DNA of 35,073 nucleotides, from assembly GCA_019429045.1 (NCBI GenBank), contig JAHYJL010000010.1, positions 1 through 35,073 on the forward strand. The letters run 5' to 3'. How positions within the stretch are numbered: the stretch's first letter is position 1; each line of letters begins with the position of its first letter. Position numbers and translations under genes: made by a program. Positions 15,910-24,259 of the stretch are shown piece by piece. The notes beneath the pieces are model-generated. The model worked only from the letters and a program-made list of their open reading frames with translations, was not told where the DNA came from and did not search any database. Source of the DNA: Bacteroidales bacterium (lineage in GTDB: Bacteria; Bacteroidota; Bacteroidia; Bacteroidales; JAGOPY01).

Positions 15910-15951
15910 CTTCTAACTTCTATCTTCTATCTTCTAACTTCTATATTCTAC
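15910..15951. repeat. Heptanucleotide tandem repeat (CTTCTAW)
   Basis: Six near-perfect 7-bp units, CTTCTAA or CTTCTAT with a last degenerate ATTCTAC. It fills the gap between the converging dnaX and peptidase genes and runs across the peptidase stop codon (TAG, read from CTA at 15948-15950). Confidence 0.8.
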
Positions 15952-18803
15952 TTTTTAACCGGATTCGCGATATTATCCTCGATATTCTCCGGTATCAGGA
16001 CCACTTCAACGATATTCTCGCCGAAGAATTGCTGTGCGGCCGCTTTCAGCGATTCGCGTGACAGGTTCCTGACATAATTCTCATATTTCAGGTACTCGGA
16101 CAGATCTGATTGGTTGAAATCACGGTTTCTCAGGACGCCCAGCCAGTACCTGTTACGCCGCAGGTTCTCCTGGTAAGTTTTCAGTTTATTTTCGACCACC
16201 CCTTTCAGGTCTTTATCGGCTGGTCCTTCATTCTGAAGTATCGCTATTTCCCGATAAATTATATCTTTTAGCCTGTCTGCATTTTGAGGATCGCAATCGA
16301 ATGAAATCGTAACCCTGTAATTCTCATATGGATATTTAGACATCGACTCATACACCCGCACGCCATAGGTACCGCCTTCTTCTTCCCTGACGGTTTCGAC
16401 ATAACGCACATTCAGTATATCAATTAACGAAGAAAGGTTGAGCCTTGACTGGTAATCATCGTAATCAAAGATTCCTGAATAGCTGATAAACACTGTCCCT
16501 TTCGGCACTTTCATTTCTCGTGTGATGTTCCTTTCCACTTTTCCTTCGGGTGGCCTGACGCCGTTGTCCACCCAGTTTTCCTGCCGGGTAACCGTTGGCA
16601 GTCCGCCCAGATATTTTTCGATCAAAGGCCTGGCTTGTTCGGGATCGATATTCCCGACAAAATAGAATGTAAAACCACCTGGGTCGCCGAAACGGTCGCG
16701 GAATATAGAACGGATACGCCTCAGGCTGGCTTCTTCCAGCATTTCAGAGGTCATGGGCCTGACCCGCGGATGATAATTGGCCATTACCACGGCCACTGTG
16801 TCCATCAACGAAGAAGAAGGATCCAGCGCTCTGTTGTCGAGCACCGCCCTCATCCGTTTGATAAAAGCATTGAATGCCACATCGTCGATCCGGGGGTTCG
16901 TGAAATACAGGTATACCATCTGCAGCATCGTTTCCAGGTCCTGCACGGAACAGCTCCCCTCAAGACCTTCATATGTGTCACCGATAACCGGCCGCAGGTT
17001 GACGATCTTTCCGGACAGCATTTTATCCAGGGATACCTTATCAAATTCGCCCAGGCCGCTCTCTGCGACCACACCTGCAGCAAATGAGGCTGAAGTCAGA
17101 TCCTTGATGTCATAAAGTGAAGTGCCACCAAAGCTGAAAGCTGACAGCAGGATTTCATCATCCTTGAAATCGGTGGTCTTCATCACTACCTTAACACCGT
17201 TGGGGAAAGTCCATTCGGTAGTGCCCAGGTCCTTGTTTTTACCCTTTTTTGCCACTTTAGCAGGAGCCGGCTCATCTGAGACCAGTGGCTTATCAATCAC
17301 TTTATCGACATACGCTTCAACTTCCGTTTCTTCCACCCGTTTCAGGATGTCCCAAATCAATGCCTCATCGGGAACAATGATATCGGGGTTATCGGGCGCC
17401 ATCATGACCACTACCCTGTTTTCCTCGCGGATCCATTTGCCAGCTTGTTCATTGATCTCCTCCAGTGTGATGCCCGGCACCACACTTTTGGAAAACGCAA
17501 AATCAAATTCCACGCCGGGAGCAGGCTCGCTCCTTAAAAAATGAGAATAATACTGCCACACAAAATTGGTGTTCTCCATTTTATCCTTTTCGGCATATTG
17601 TTTCTCCAGGGAGCGCATAAATTCATTTTTAGCCCTTTCGAGTTCCGTTCCGGTAAAACCATGATCACGAATGCGTTTGTTTTCCGTCAGCAAGCCATCC
17701 AGCGCTTTGTCAAGTTCATTGTTGTTGGCAACGGCGATGGCCATAAAGCCGTCCCTGGTTCTGACAAGGTTGGTATAAAAAGCATAACCATATACAAAAG
17801 GCGGGTCTTCCGAAATGATCAGTTCCTGCAGCCTTGTATTGAGCATTGAGTTGAACAGTTGTTGTTTGATGCCTTCCCTGTAATAATTCATATTTCTGTC
17901 CAGCATGGGATCATGCTTATAAACCAGCTGCACGATCGGGTACTGGGCCTCTTTATCGGTTTGGATGGTGATAAGGGTCTCCTCATGATCCGGTACCTTT
18001 GCATATTTTCTTTCGCGTGGGTTTGCAGCTTTGGGTTCACGTGAAAAAAGTCCGGTGATCTTTTCTTCGATTTCCCTGCCGTTGAAATCTCCCACGGCGA
18101 CGACAGCCAGCAGATCAGGCCTGTACCAGTCATTATAAAACCGCCTGATGACATCATATTCGAAATTATCGATGATATCGATATCCCCGATGACGTCATG
18201 ATCGGCATACTTGGAATTCCTGAGGAGGGTTTTATTGGCTTCCCGGCTCATCCGGAACATGGCGCTGCGGCCTGTCCGCCACTCCTCGTGGATTACACCC
18301 CGTTCATAGTCAATCTCTTCATCTTCAAAAGCAATGTTGAAGGCCCAGTCATAAAGGATCAGCAATGCCGTATCGACAACTTTCGGGTCGGATGTGGGCA
18401 CCTTCTGGAGCATGTAATTGGTTTCATCGCTGCTGGTAAAGGCATTGATCTCAGGGCCGAACTTCATACCGATCGATTGCAGGTAATTGATAATGGCTTT
18501 TTTGTCGAAGTTCTTTGTACCATTGAAGGCCATGTGCTCGGTGAAGTGGGCCAGGCCGTTCTGGTCGGGGTCTTCTGAAGTGGCGCCGACATTGACTACG
18601 AGGTAAAATTCAGCCCTTTCTTTCGGTTCCCGGTTTTCCCGCACATAGTAGGTCAGACCGTTATCGAGCTTGCCATAGATAACGGCAGCATCCAATGGTA
18701 TCGGGGCATCCGGTTTGTATATCACTTCCTGGGCCAGGAGCACTGTAGGAGAGATAAATAGAATCATCAATCCTAAAAACAGAATAAAAGATCTTGATTT
18801 CAT
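15948..18803 (-). CDS. Large M16 family zinc peptidase (pitrilysin/insulinase type), exported
   Basis: 951 residues with a signal peptide ending at VLLAQ (about residue 25). The inverted zinc motif HFTEH is at residues 86-90 (His86, Glu89, His90), and the distal zinc Glu lies in ERGVIHEEW about 75 residues later. Four M16 half-domains follow as in the one-chain ~100-kDa family; the second half lacks HxxEH, as is normal. A Lys/Ala-rich linker (PAPAKVAKKGKNKD) joins the halves near residue 515. It degrades peptides in the periplasm or at the outer membrane. The gene is monocistronic, with its own -7 box upstream and a tandem repeat at its stop. Confidence 0.95.
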   Translation of the reverse strand: MKSRSFILFLGLMILFISPTVLLAQEVIYKPDAPIPLDAAVIYGKLDNGLTYYVRENREPKERAEFYLVVNVGATSEDPDQNGLAHFTEHMAFNGTKNFDKKAIINYLQSIGMKFGPEINAFTSSDETNYMLQKVPTSDPKVVDTALLILYDWAFNIAFEDEEIDYERGVIHEEWRTGRSAMFRMSREANKTLLRNSKYADHDVIGDIDIIDNFEYDVIRRFYNDWYRPDLLAVVAVGDFNGREIEEKITGLFSREPKAANPRERKYAKVPDHEETLITIQTDKEAQYPIVQLVYKHDPMLDRNMNYYREGIKQQLFNSMLNTRLQELIISEDPPFVYGYAFYTNLVRTRDGFMAIAVANNNELDKALDGLLTENKRIRDHGFTGTELERAKNEFMRSLEKQYAEKDKMENTNFVWQYYSHFLRSEPAPGVEFDFAFSKSVVPGITLEEINEQAGKWIREENRVVVMMAPDNPDIIVPDEALIWDILKRVEETEVEAYVDKVIDKPLVSDEPAPAKVAKKGKNKDLGTTEWTFPNGVKVVMKTTDFKDDEILLSAFSFGGTSLYDIKDLTSASFAAGVVAESGLGEFDKVSLDKMLSGKIVNLRPVIGDTYEGLEGSCSVQDLETMLQMVYLYFTNPRIDDVAFNAFIKRMRAVLDNRALDPSSSLMDTVAVVMANYHPRVRPMTSEMLEEASLRRIRSIFRDRFGDPGGFTFYFVGNIDPEQARPLIEKYLGGLPTVTRQENWVDNGVRPPEGKVERNITREMKVPKGTVFISYSGIFDYDDYQSRLNLSSLIDILNVRYVETVREEEGGTYGVRVYESMSKYPYENYRVTISFDCDPQNADRLKDIIYREIAILQNEGPADKDLKGVVENKLKTYQENLRRNRYWLGVLRNRDFNQSDLSEYLKYENYVRNLSRESLKAAAQQFFGENIVEVVLIPENIEDNIANPVKK

Positions 18804-18830
18804 GACGAGTTATTTGGTTTTTAATAATGG

Positions 18831-18838
18831 CAAAGTTA
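18831..18838 (-). promoter_or_regulatory. Bacteroidota -7 box (TAACTTTG) for the M16 peptidase gene
   Basis: TAACTTTG on the minus strand, exact TAnnTTTG, 27 bp before the peptidase ATG. No TTTG is found at -33 spacing. Confidence 0.6.
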
Positions 18839-19186
18839 CAAAACGCTTACAATAATAAAGGGCACAGAAAAAAAATATGCACTCCCATATCAAATAAAGA
18901 TAAACAATTAAACCACAAGCCTTCTGGACCGGACGAAAAGAAGGAAACCATCTCACTTGCTTGTCAGTCAGTAAAATTTATAAATATACCCGGTCAAAAT
19001 AAAAAAGGGGGTGTCTCAAAAGTCTATGCAATCGAATTACTGCCTGGATTTGGGTCGTGCTCCAACGACTAAAGCCGTTGGTTCCGAGTATGTTACAAAA
19101 GTTGGAACCGACGGCTTCAGTCGTCGGACTACTAAAAAAACGAAACTTTTTGACTTCTGAGACAGCCTCTTAAAATCTGCAAAGTG
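18839..19186. other. Gap between the M16 peptidase gene and tRNA-Val
   Basis: Nothing coding is supported. 18839-19006 is AT-rich unique sequence; 19007-19169 is the MITE-like element; a short spacer then leads to the tRNA 3' end. Confidence 0.5.
19007..19169. mobile_element. MITE-like element with terminal inverted repeats
   Basis: 163 bp bounded by GGGGGTGTCTCAAAAGTC (19007-19024) and its inverse GAGGCTGTCTCAGAAGTC (read on minus, 19169-19152), matching at 15 of 18 positions. Inside is a second inverted repeat: 25-bp arms at 19061-19085 and 19104-19128 with three mismatches, around an 18-nt loop. There is no room for a transposase. The GTCTCA-type ends resemble those of some IS1182/IS4-like elements (recollection, not checked), which may move it in trans. 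A target duplication is not clear; A/T-rich sequence flanks both ends. The hairpin may also act as an RNA structure or terminator between tRNA and peptidase gene. Confidence 0.78.
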
Positions 19187-19261
19187 TGGGAGTTACTGGA
19201 TTCGAACCAGTGACTTTCTGCTTGTAAGGCAGACGCTCTGAACCAACTGAGCTAAACTCCC
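19187..19261 (-). tRNA. tRNA-Val (anticodon TAC)
   Basis: 75 nt on the minus strand. Seven-base acceptor stem GGGAGTT/AACTCCC with discriminator A; D stem GCTC/GAGC; anticodon stem TCTGC/GCAGA around loop CTTACAA, anticodon TAC; 5-nt variable loop; T stem ACTGG/CCAGT with loop TTCGAAT. All stems pair fully. CCA is not encoded (ACAC follows). TAC reads GUA and other valine codons by wobble. A consensus promoter lies just upstream. Confidence 0.98.
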
Positions 19262-19272
19262 TCAGAGGGCCG

Positions 19273-19303
19273 CAAAGGTACGATTAATACTTAGGTCTGC
19301 AAA
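19273..19303 (-). promoter_or_regulatory. Full Bacteroidota sigma-ABfr-type promoter for tRNA-Val
   Basis: On the minus strand TTTG (19303-19300), 19 nt, then TACCTTTG (19280-19273): an exact -33/-7 consensus with ideal spacing. The predicted start is about 5-6 nt downstream, close to the tRNA 5' end at 19261. It is the best promoter in the window. Confidence 0.88.
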
Positions 19304-19318
19304 TTAAAAAACCACTGC

Positions 19319-22300
19319 CTAATCTTTAATACATCGAACAGTATTTCCTTGTGCTTTAGGACGATAAGTACTATCAACTCCATTGTAAACAAAGGTTATG
19401 ACTTGACCTTGACTTTGAAAAGTATTCATTTGTTTACTCATCCAATATGTACCTCGGATACCCCTTTCGGTCAACGCAGCACTACTATTATGTATGTGTC
19501 CAGCTGCGTGTAATTTTAAAGCTGATGACCATGGTCCAGTCCAGGAACCACTCCATCCAAGAGCAGTTTTAACATTATACCATTCCCAATCAGTCGGCAT
19601 TCTCCAGTCATTTTCAAGCTCGATGGTACAAGGATCTTCTGACACAACCCATTGTGAGTTCTCATTAATACCAGTAATCCATGTAGTATTTGGCGTCCTG
19701 GTCGTACCATCATGCTTATACCCTTGTTTCCGGTTAAACTGCCAATACCAACCCGCAGATTCCTCTGTGGCATCATTCACCGCGGTGGCCTGGTGATCGG
19801 ATCCCAGGTTGCTGGTGGTCCAGCATTTTGTGAGTTCACCAGGGACATTGGTTACGGTGCCATAAGTGGTTGATTTCGTCACTGCAGCGACATTGCCAGC
19901 CACGTGATCAACGAACAGCGGCTCGCCACACTGCCAGCAGATCATGGTGGATTGTTCCAATGTTCTGACCGAGGTTGTGTCACAGTCATTGTAAGCCCAT
20001 ACATATCGGATATAGCTCTGGTTACAGGTCAGTCCATCCTCAAAATGACTGGTATCCAGACCTTTAGGGGTAGCTGAACCAATATCATTGGTATCATTCC
20101 ACAGGTACCCGATGGCTCCGGTACTGCCATTCCATTTCCAGTCAATCGTTTCCCTGGTAATATCATGCGTACCGGTTGTAGGAACTGGAGGCGATGCATT
20201 GGTTGTTAACTTTGAGATCACTGTATAACCAGACGGTCCACAGTCGTTGTATGCCCATATATACCGGGTATAGAGCGAGTCGCAGTCGAGGTCCGATTCA
20301 CTGTTTGAGGTGACATTCCCCAGGTTAACCGCATCATTATAAATATCCGTTATTCCCAATTTGTAACCTGTAGCCCCGGAGGCCACATTCCAGTTCCATG
20401 TTATGGAATATGCCGTTGCACTGTGTGTGCCGGCAACAGGTGAGCCGGGAGTTTCATTCAGTGTTGAATCAGTCATAATTCTAGCAACAGACACCCCACA
20501 GGGGCCGTATGCCCAGACATAACTGGTATACTCCTCATTACAAACCAGGGGGTTCTGGGTCCAGGATAAATTGGTGCCCATATCTTGTGCGTTGCTGTAA
20601 TTATTGTCCGCACTCCATTTGTAACCGGTAGCCCCATCGACGTTGTTCCAGTTCCAAACGATCTGAAAGGCAGAAGGAACATGTGTGCCGGCTGTTGGTG
20701 CGTCGGGCGGATCTGCCTGTGTAGCCTGTGTGAGAATGGTTGAATCGGAAACACCACAATTGCTATATGCCCAAACATACCGGACATAGGATAAATTACA
20801 GGTAAGGGTATCTTCCGTTATCAAGGTGACATTCAATAAATCAAGGGCTGTACTGTAATTGCCGGTAGTATTCCATTTGTAGCCATCGGCTTCCGGAACG
20901 GCCACCCACCTCCAGGTAATTTCCGTTAGCGTGGCAGTATGTGAACCTTCAGCCGGAGCTGCCGGCGGATCCATCAAAGTAGTGTCTGTCAGAGGTATCG
21001 ATCCGGAGGTATCACAATCATTATAAGCCCATACATAACGGGTATAGGGCGTATTGCAATCCAGGAATGTTTCCAGGTGAGAAGTATCTGTTCCCATGTC
21101 AGAAACTGAGTTGTAATCATTACTCGTAGACCACAAATATCCTGTAGCACCTTCAACCGCTTCCCAGTGCCATACCACCTGGTATTCAGACGGGACATGT
21201 GTACCGGCAACCGGTGATGCCGGTGGGTCATCGGTGGTAGACATAATTAAAGTTACTGGTTCTGAAACACCACAATCATTATATGCCCATAAATATCGGG
21301 TGTAGGCCACATCGCATGTCAAGCCTGGTTCCGGGTATGAAGAGACATTCCCCAGGTCGGTCGCTGTATCGTATACCGGTGTACTACCAAATTTGTAACC
21401 TTCCGCTCCGGCAACAGACCACCATTTCCATTCTATTGATGTCGCCGTTGCCACATGAATACCGGATAAAGGTGTAATAGGTGGATCAGTAAGTGTATTT
21501 GCAGAAAGAACTGTATAAGCAGACGGTCCGCAAATATTATAAGCCCATATATATCGGGTATATTGCATATCGCACACGAGTCCAGTTTCGGTGTATGAAG
21601 TCACCAGGCCCAGCTCATCTGCTGTTCCAAAATTAGCCGTATCATTCCACATGTAACCAATGGCGCCCGCAACGGGTTCCCAGTTCCATGTGATTATTGT
21701 CGCCAGTGTGTCATGTATGCCGGCAACAGGCGGATCTGTCACCGCATAAATAGTTGATCCTGTTAGTATTGCAGCTACTGATGCCGTGCAATTATTAATG
21801 GCCCATACATAACGGGTATAGGGCGTATTGCAATCCAGCCCTGTTTCGGTGTATGAAGTCACCAGGCCCAGCTCAACTGACGTTCCAAAATCATTTGTAT
21901 CATTCCACATGTAACCAATGGCGCCGGCAACGGTATTCCATTTCCAGATAACCTGATCAATGGATGGATCATGCACGCCTGCGGTTGGTACCGGTGGCAC
22001 ATCGATCAGCGTGGTAGCTGAAATAACCCTGGCGACAGACACGCCACATTCATCATAAGCCCAGATATAGCGGGTATAAAGTGAATCACAATCCAGGCCT
22101 GGTTCAGTATAGGTAGTCTGTATCCCCAATTCTTCCGCTGATTCAAAATCAATCGTATCGTTCCACCTGTATCCATCGACACCGGCAACAACATTCCAGT
22201 TCCACACGATCTGGTAAGCTGAGGGCACATGGGTCGAGGCAAGCGGGGCATCGGGCGGATCAGTGTCAGTTTTCTGCGTAAGTTGCGCTGATACGGAAGT

Positions 22301-23329
22301 GCCGCAAGGGCCATAAGCCCAGACATAACTATTGTATGTTGTATTGCACACAAGGTCTGCCTGTGTATGTGTCGTAAGATTACCTTTATCGATGGCTGTA
22401 CTGGTGTCGTTGGTAGCGCTCCATAGATAACCATCAGCATCGGGCACCTGTTGCCAGTTCCATTCGATTTGTATTACTGCAGGAACATGCGTTGCAGCAG
22501 CCGGCGGATCAGGCGGATTATCAATGGTAGATCCCGAAATGATGGTTGGTGTAGAATAACCGCATGCGTCGTAAGCCCATACATAGCGGTTATAGGTTGT
22601 CAGACAGGTGAGCCCTGGCTCCCACCAGATATTTAGATTAGGTATATCTACTGCGGAGTAGAAATCATCAATATCATTTATTCGATAGCCTGAAGCCCCC
22701 GACACTGCTCCCCAGGACCATACGATAGAAGTATCTGTGGCATTCATACCTCCCCCTCCGGCAACGGGTGTCGAAAAGGGAACCATATCCGTCGATTGTG
22801 TCATCACCAGTGGAATGGAAGGCCCGCATTCGTTATAGCCCCATACATACCTGGTATATTCAGTCCAGCAAGCCAGGACTGTTTCTGTGTATGTTGTATC
22901 AGAAAATAAGTCGGTAGCTGTGCTATAATCATTCACTGTATTCCATTTATAACCCGCGGTGTTCGGATTGCTGCTCCATTCCCAGACTATCTGATTCAGT
23001 CCGGGTGTGTGGCTTAATGGCGGTGGGGTCATGGGAACCATGCAATCCAGGTTAAAAGAGCGCCATCCCCCATTCTGAAAGATGCACAATATCCCGGTTG
23101 CATCGAATCCGCAATCAACACAATAAATTAACAAACCTTCTGCCGGTTCAAAAATGGCATTCCGCTGCTGTGCGGTTAGTCTCGGAAGCAGAACCCCTTT
23201 GTCTGTGAATTTAATCTCAAGCCCTGCTGAAGGATGGGGAGGGCTTCCATCCTCATTGATAGCCACCTGTGAAAAAGTTATATTACAAATTGTAAATAAT
23301 AATATGCCAAATATTAATGATCGAAACAT
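19319..23329 (-). CDS. Secreted multi-Fn3-like repeat protein with C-terminal Fib_succ_major domain
   Basis: 1336 residues with an export signal (MFRSLIFGILLFTICNITFSQ). Residues 21-96 are an N-terminal domain often found in Bacteroidota surface proteins (GVLLPRLTAQQRNAI, EGLLIYCVDC). Residues about 97-1130 hold twelve repeats of about 86 residues on a fibronectin-III-like plan: P-P-x-P start, I-x-W-x-W, GY-x-W, two cysteines per repeat in LxCxxxYTRYVWAYNxCG, then a Thr-rich end. Residues 1130-1336 match the Fibrobacter succinogenes major paralogous domain (WRMPTDWEW near the middle, final RCIKD). A T9SS sorting domain is not seen after it. Likely a surface adhesin or binding protein; partner unknown. 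Confidence 0.9.
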   Translation of the reverse strand: MFRSLIFGILLFTICNITFSQVAINEDGSPPHPSAGLEIKFTDKGVLLPRLTAQQRNAIFEPAEGLLIYCVDCGFDATGILCIFQNGGWRSFNLDCMVPMTPPPLSHTPGLNQIVWEWSSNPNTAGYKWNTVNDYSTATDLFSDTTYTETVLACWTEYTRYVWGYNECGPSIPLVMTQSTDMVPFSTPVAGGGGMNATDTSIVWSWGAVSGASGYRINDIDDFYSAVDIPNLNIWWEPGLTCLTTYNRYVWAYDACGYSTPTIISGSTIDNPPDPPAAATHVPAVIQIEWNWQQVPDADGYLWSATNDTSTAIDKGNLTTHTQADLVCNTTYNSYVWAYGPCGTSVSAQLTQKTDTDPPDAPLASTHVPSAYQIVWNWNVVAGVDGYRWNDTIDFESAEELGIQTTYTEPGLDCDSLYTRYIWAYDECGVSVARVISATTLIDVPPVPTAGVHDPSIDQVIWKWNTVAGAIGYMWNDTNDFGTSVELGLVTSYTETGLDCNTPYTRYVWAINNCTASVAAILTGSTIYAVTDPPVAGIHDTLATIITWNWEPVAGAIGYMWNDTANFGTADELGLVTSYTETGLVCDMQYTRYIWAYNICGPSAYTVLSANTLTDPPITPLSGIHVATATSIEWKWWSVAGAEGYKFGSTPVYDTATDLGNVSSYPEPGLTCDVAYTRYLWAYNDCGVSEPVTLIMSTTDDPPASPVAGTHVPSEYQVVWHWEAVEGATGYLWSTSNDYNSVSDMGTDTSHLETFLDCNTPYTRYVWAYNDCDTSGSIPLTDTTLMDPPAAPAEGSHTATLTEITWRWVAVPEADGYKWNTTGNYSTALDLLNVTLITEDTLTCNLSYVRYVWAYSNCGVSDSTILTQATQADPPDAPTAGTHVPSAFQIVWNWNNVDGATGYKWSADNNYSNAQDMGTNLSWTQNPLVCNEEYTSYVWAYGPCGVSVARIMTDSTLNETPGSPVAGTHSATAYSITWNWNVASGATGYKLGITDIYNDAVNLGNVTSNSESDLDCDSLYTRYIWAYNDCGPSGYTVISKLTTNASPPVPTTGTHDITRETIDWKWNGSTGAIGYLWNDTNDIGSATPKGLDTSHFEDGLTCNQSYIRYVWAYNDCDTTSVRTLEQSTMICWQCGEPLFVDHVAGNVAAVTKSTTYGTVTNVPGELTKCWTTSNLGSDHQATAVNDATEESAGWYWQFNRKQGYKHDGTTRTPNTTWITGINENSQWVVSEDPCTIELENDWRMPTDWEWYNVKTALGWSGSWTGPWSSALKLHAAGHIHNSSAALTERGIRGTYWMSKQMNTFQSQGQVITFVYNGVDSTYRPKAQGNTVRCIKD
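19942..23041 (-). repeat. Twelve tandem ~258-bp coding repeats (Fn3-like)
   Basis: DNA-level tandem repeats inside the surface-protein gene. Most units have drifted, but parts of two neighbouring units (about 21583-21690 and 21839-21945) remain nearly identical, so the array has expanded by duplication fairly recently. Boundaries are approximate. Confidence 0.85.
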
Positions 23330-23619
23330 GGTATAGGATTTTTGATTATATATATACTTAAGTATTTTGAAATCAGGTATTTTAATAATAAATGCATTGC
23401 GAAACTACTATGAATATCATGGGGAATTAATAAACTTATTAACAACTTATAAACCTTTCAGTGTTAGCATCTGTCATCACCAGGCCTGTTGATGATATGA
23501 GAAATATTAATTCATCATGCTTCAATTCCAATGCAAGATAACGCACAGGTTTATCTTTTAAAACCTTAAAAAGTAATACAAAAAAGAAATGAATTTTTCA
23601 ACGTTTTTCGTTCCTGAAT
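23330..23619. other. AT-rich gap between acyltransferase and surface-protein genes
   Basis: 290 bp with no gene or TAnnTTTG box on the minus strand for the surface-protein gene. A perfect 12-bp palindrome ATACTTAAGTAT at 23354-23365, some 25 bp upstream of the surface-protein ATG, could be an operator. Confidence 0.45.
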
Positions 23620-24168
23620 CTAAATTGCAATGAACTTTTCAGGATACTTCGGTGTCATTCCCCGGTAAAAGGACATAATCTCTATCATTTGCTCATCAAT
23701 ATTTCCATTAGGATAAATAACTTTTCCGACGCCTCCCTCCTTTTTGGCGTAATCAATATAGCCCAGTGCAATCGGTACCTGCGCCTGCAATGCGATATAA
23801 TAAAAACCCTTTTTCCAATGCCGGACCGGTTTCCGGGTTCCTTCCGGGGTAATGACCAGGTAGAAAGAATCGGACCTGTTAATTATATCAACGATCTGAT
23901 CGACCATTTTATTGCTTTTACCCCGATTTACCGGAATACCGCCCATATTCAGGATCAGCCGTTTTAACGGGAATTTGAAGAGTTCTTTCTTGATTAGAAA
24001 ATGGGCTTTAATACCTAACTGCCAGTAGGCCAGGCGGCCAATGACAAAATCCCAGTAACTGGTATGGGGGGCAGCAATGATGACACATTTCTCAGTGCCG
24101 GGGGGGATGACGCCGTTGATCTTCCAGCCCATCAGCTTCAAAACAAACCGGGCAAACAATGAAAGCAT
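23620..24168 (-). CDS. PlsC-like 1-acylglycerol-3-phosphate O-acyltransferase family protein
   Basis: 182 residues from ATG 24168 (a GTG two codons upstream is possible). Family motifs: acyltransferase motif I HTSYWD (HxxxxD), motif II near FLIKKELFKFP, GGIPVNRG, and motif III ITPEGTRK. The protein is shorter than typical PlsC (about 240) and belongs to the small Bacteroidota group with an uncharged N-terminal helix instead of a full membrane anchor. It acylates a lyso-lipid or another membrane acceptor at the inner membrane. It is divergent from tamL with its own -7 box. Confidence 0.9.
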   Translation of the reverse strand: MLSLFARFVLKLMGWKINGVIPPGTEKCVIIAAPHTSYWDFVIGRLAYWQLGIKAHFLIKKELFKFPLKRLILNMGGIPVNRGKSNKMVDQIVDIINRSDSFYLVITPEGTRKPVRHWKKGFYYIALQAQVPIALGYIDYAKKEGGVGKVIYPNGNIDEQMIEIMSFYRGMTPKYPEKFIAI

Positions 24169-24185
24169 ATACACGAATTGATGTG

Positions 24186-24193
24186 CAAAAATA
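24186..24193 (-). promoter_or_regulatory. -7 box (TATTTTTG) for the acyltransferase gene
   Basis: TATTTTTG on the minus strand, exact TAnnTTTG, 18 bp before ATG 24168; the leader would be very short. Confidence 0.55.
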
Positions 24194-24230
24194 TAAAATT
24201 ATAACTGCCCCGGTAAACTTTGAAAAATCA

Positions 24231-24238
24231 TATCTTTG
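24231..24238 (+). promoter_or_regulatory. -7 box (TATCTTTG) for tamL
   Basis: TATCTTTG, exact TAnnTTTG. It overlaps the TTG at 24236, so translation cannot begin there and must start at GTG 24260, giving about 15 nt of leader. A TTTG at 24219 is too near to be a -33 element. Confidence 0.68.
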
Positions 24239-24259
24239 CGACCGGCTGTATTGATACCT

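Noticed and set aside
19942-23041. Possible CRISPR-like regular repeat array
   Set aside because: Units are about 258 bp, in frame, and encode Fn3-like domains; there are no 25-40-bp repeats with unique spacers.
24219-24222. TTTG as the -33 element of the tamL promoter
   Set aside because: It lies only 8 nt before the -7 box, far less than the 19-21 nt needed.
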